In this document: piece by piece, positions 62,950-64,000 of the stretch | How positions within the stretch are numbered: the stretch's first letter is position 1 | Layout: every line of letters starts with the position of its first letter | DNA from: Nitzschia sp. pyKryTriq1 | Taxonomy: Eukaryota; Bacillariophyta; Bacillariophyceae; Bacillariales; Bacillariaceae | Assembly (NCBI GenBank): GCA_956465555.1 | Contig: OY101119.1 | Span: 1,403,594-1,467,593, forward strand | Direction of reading: 5' to 3' | DNA: 64,000 bases | Position numbers and translations under genes: made by a program | The notes under the pieces: model-generated | Seen by the model: only the letters and a program-made list of their open reading frames with translations | Databases searched by the model: none | What the model was told of the DNA's origin: nothing

Positions 62950-64000
62950 ATGTTGCCCCCACCACCTCTTCCTCCTTTCAAACGAGGGAGCAGCGCAAAT
63001 GAACCCAGTCGACCGGTGCCCCCCCCTCCACCACCACCACCCAAGAGGAAACCTGCTCCGCCCCCAACCCCTTACATGGCATCTTCCTCTGCGTCGGCTC
63101 CCGTTCCAAAGAGCTACGAGCCGTACGGTGAGATTAGCTCCGCCGCGGCATCATCCACTGCGCATCGTCGCCATGTCGCATCATCTGCACCTAGTCAGTC
63201 TGCTGGTACTTTTTCTTACGGCGTCGGAAGCGCATCGTCGGGCACAGCGACAGCCACGAGTGCGTCGTATTCGGCGATGCCACCGAGCAGCTACGGGAAA
63301 CCCAATCCAGCCAGGCAACAACAGCGGATGTCGTTGGCTTCAACTGCTGCCGACAGCGAGCAACTTCAATACGCGCACAATTCTGCAGCACTTGCATTTT
63401 TGCTGCCTTCTTTGCTGTCGATTCTGTGGTGGCACGAGTCGCCGGTGATACTGCAAACGCTACTCATCCTGGGATTGATTTTGTACGGCTTGGACATGGT
63501 CAATGCTCGTGACGCACTAGCGGTAGTTGCTTGGATTTCGGCTCTTGCCATGACTATGGTCAGCGGATTTGCCACACTCTTGCAAGTGGACGATTCGGAA
63601 GCGACAGGAGGTGCCATGGTTCTCTATTTGGTTCGACTGGCCGTGGAAGGACTCTTTTTTTGCACACTGGTAGGTGACGGTATGCTCATACATCAATACT
63701 TCTGTCTCTGTGTGTGTTTCTCAATCTTTTTCAAATTCGTTCGTTGCAGGCCTGCTGGTTCAATCTTCAATTTTCTTGGTTGCACCGAGAGGTTCCCTCT
63801 GTAGCCAAAAGCATGGAAAAATCTCTGCATTCAATGTTGCCACCGATATCCTCATCTATTCTTTCATATCACATTGCACGACTGCTCATGGACTACTGGG
63901 GGATGGATCGAGTGGCTACATTTTTACCACATTTGTTTGCAATGCTAATGGCGGCTGGGATGTTGTCATTGGGATGCACACAGAGCTCGTTTGTCCCACA
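62950..64000 (+). CDS. Proline-rich multi-pass membrane protein, cut by the window end
   Basis: Exon 1 (62950-63669) and the start of exon 2 (63750 onward) are joined in phase 0 over an 80-nt intron. The open frame reaches 62770, but that part is translated microsatellite, so the ATG at 62950 (MLPPPPLPPFKRG) was preferred. The cytosolic N-terminus is rich in Pro, Ser and Ala (about 1-135). Hydrophobic helices follow at about 140-160 (AALAFLLPSLLSILWW), 165-182, 185-210 and 220-240, with further membrane-like sequence in exon 2 (LPHLFAMLMAAGMLSLGC). No known family is recognised and the 3' end lies outside the window. Confidence 0.65.

Overview
This window looks like a nuclear contig of a pennate diatom or close relative. 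Three pieces of evidence point there. Several genes begin with signal peptides ending in an ASAFAP-like plastid motif (a SET methyltransferase and a pair of small proteins). One protein carries a DUF6824-type domain, which I associate with diatoms. The genes are compact, with short GT-AG introns (roughly 45-115 nt) and many intronless genes. Gene-free stretches are filled with GTAC, GTACCGGTAC, CTAG and AG simple-sequence DNA, which the coding regions largely lack. Species cannot be fixed from the sequence alone.

Layout. (1) Positions 1-3816 hold most of a young tyrosine-recombinase (Crypton-like) DNA transposon on the minus strand, running off the left edge. (2) 4351-10714 carries a membrane-anchored inverting glycoside phosphorylase (possible beta-1,3-glucan/chrysolaminarin metabolism) and a TPR ribosomal-protein chaperone (Acl4-like). 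(3) 11392-12995 is a second, nearly identical but internally deleted copy of the transposon in inverted orientation. Its ends can be defined, and it abuts the next gene. (4) 13038-24587 holds a TRF4-type nucleotidyltransferase, an Fes1/HspBP1 exchange factor, a PhyH-family oxygenase, a plastid-targeted SET-domain methyltransferase and a Puf6/PUM3 protein. (5) 27170-40098 holds a GlcNAc transferase of the Skp1-GnT type, a giant Armadillo protein and a FANCJ/BRIP1-like helicase with a PDZ domain inserted in its iron-sulphur domain. (6) 41293-43238 is a tail-to-tail pair of paralogous small plastid-targeted proteins of unknown function. (7) 44086-51095 holds an SH3b-repeat protein, an SF-assemblin-like coiled-coil protein and a histone-fold protein. 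(8) 51250-59423 is a cluster of three choline-transporter-like (CTL/SLC44) paralogues of very different intron content, with a decayed prolyl 4-hydroxylase and a Tc1/IS630-like transposase fragment between them. (9) 59566-64000 holds a CRAL-TRIO/DUF6824 fusion, a fragment of a 2OG-Fe(II) oxygenase and a membrane protein cut by the window end.

The main points of novelty are the transposon pair with definable ends and an in-frame deletion derivative that still encodes a zinc-knuckle mini-protein; the PDZ domain inside the Fe-S domain of a FANCJ-type helicase; the CTL1 gene with a 5-nt and a 19-nt exon and two neighbouring introns that are copies of each other; and the unexplained plastid protein pair. 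Exon boundaries were worked out by hand from GT-AG sites, reading phase and similarity among paralogues; no database search was possible. No tRNA, rRNA or CRISPR array was recognised.
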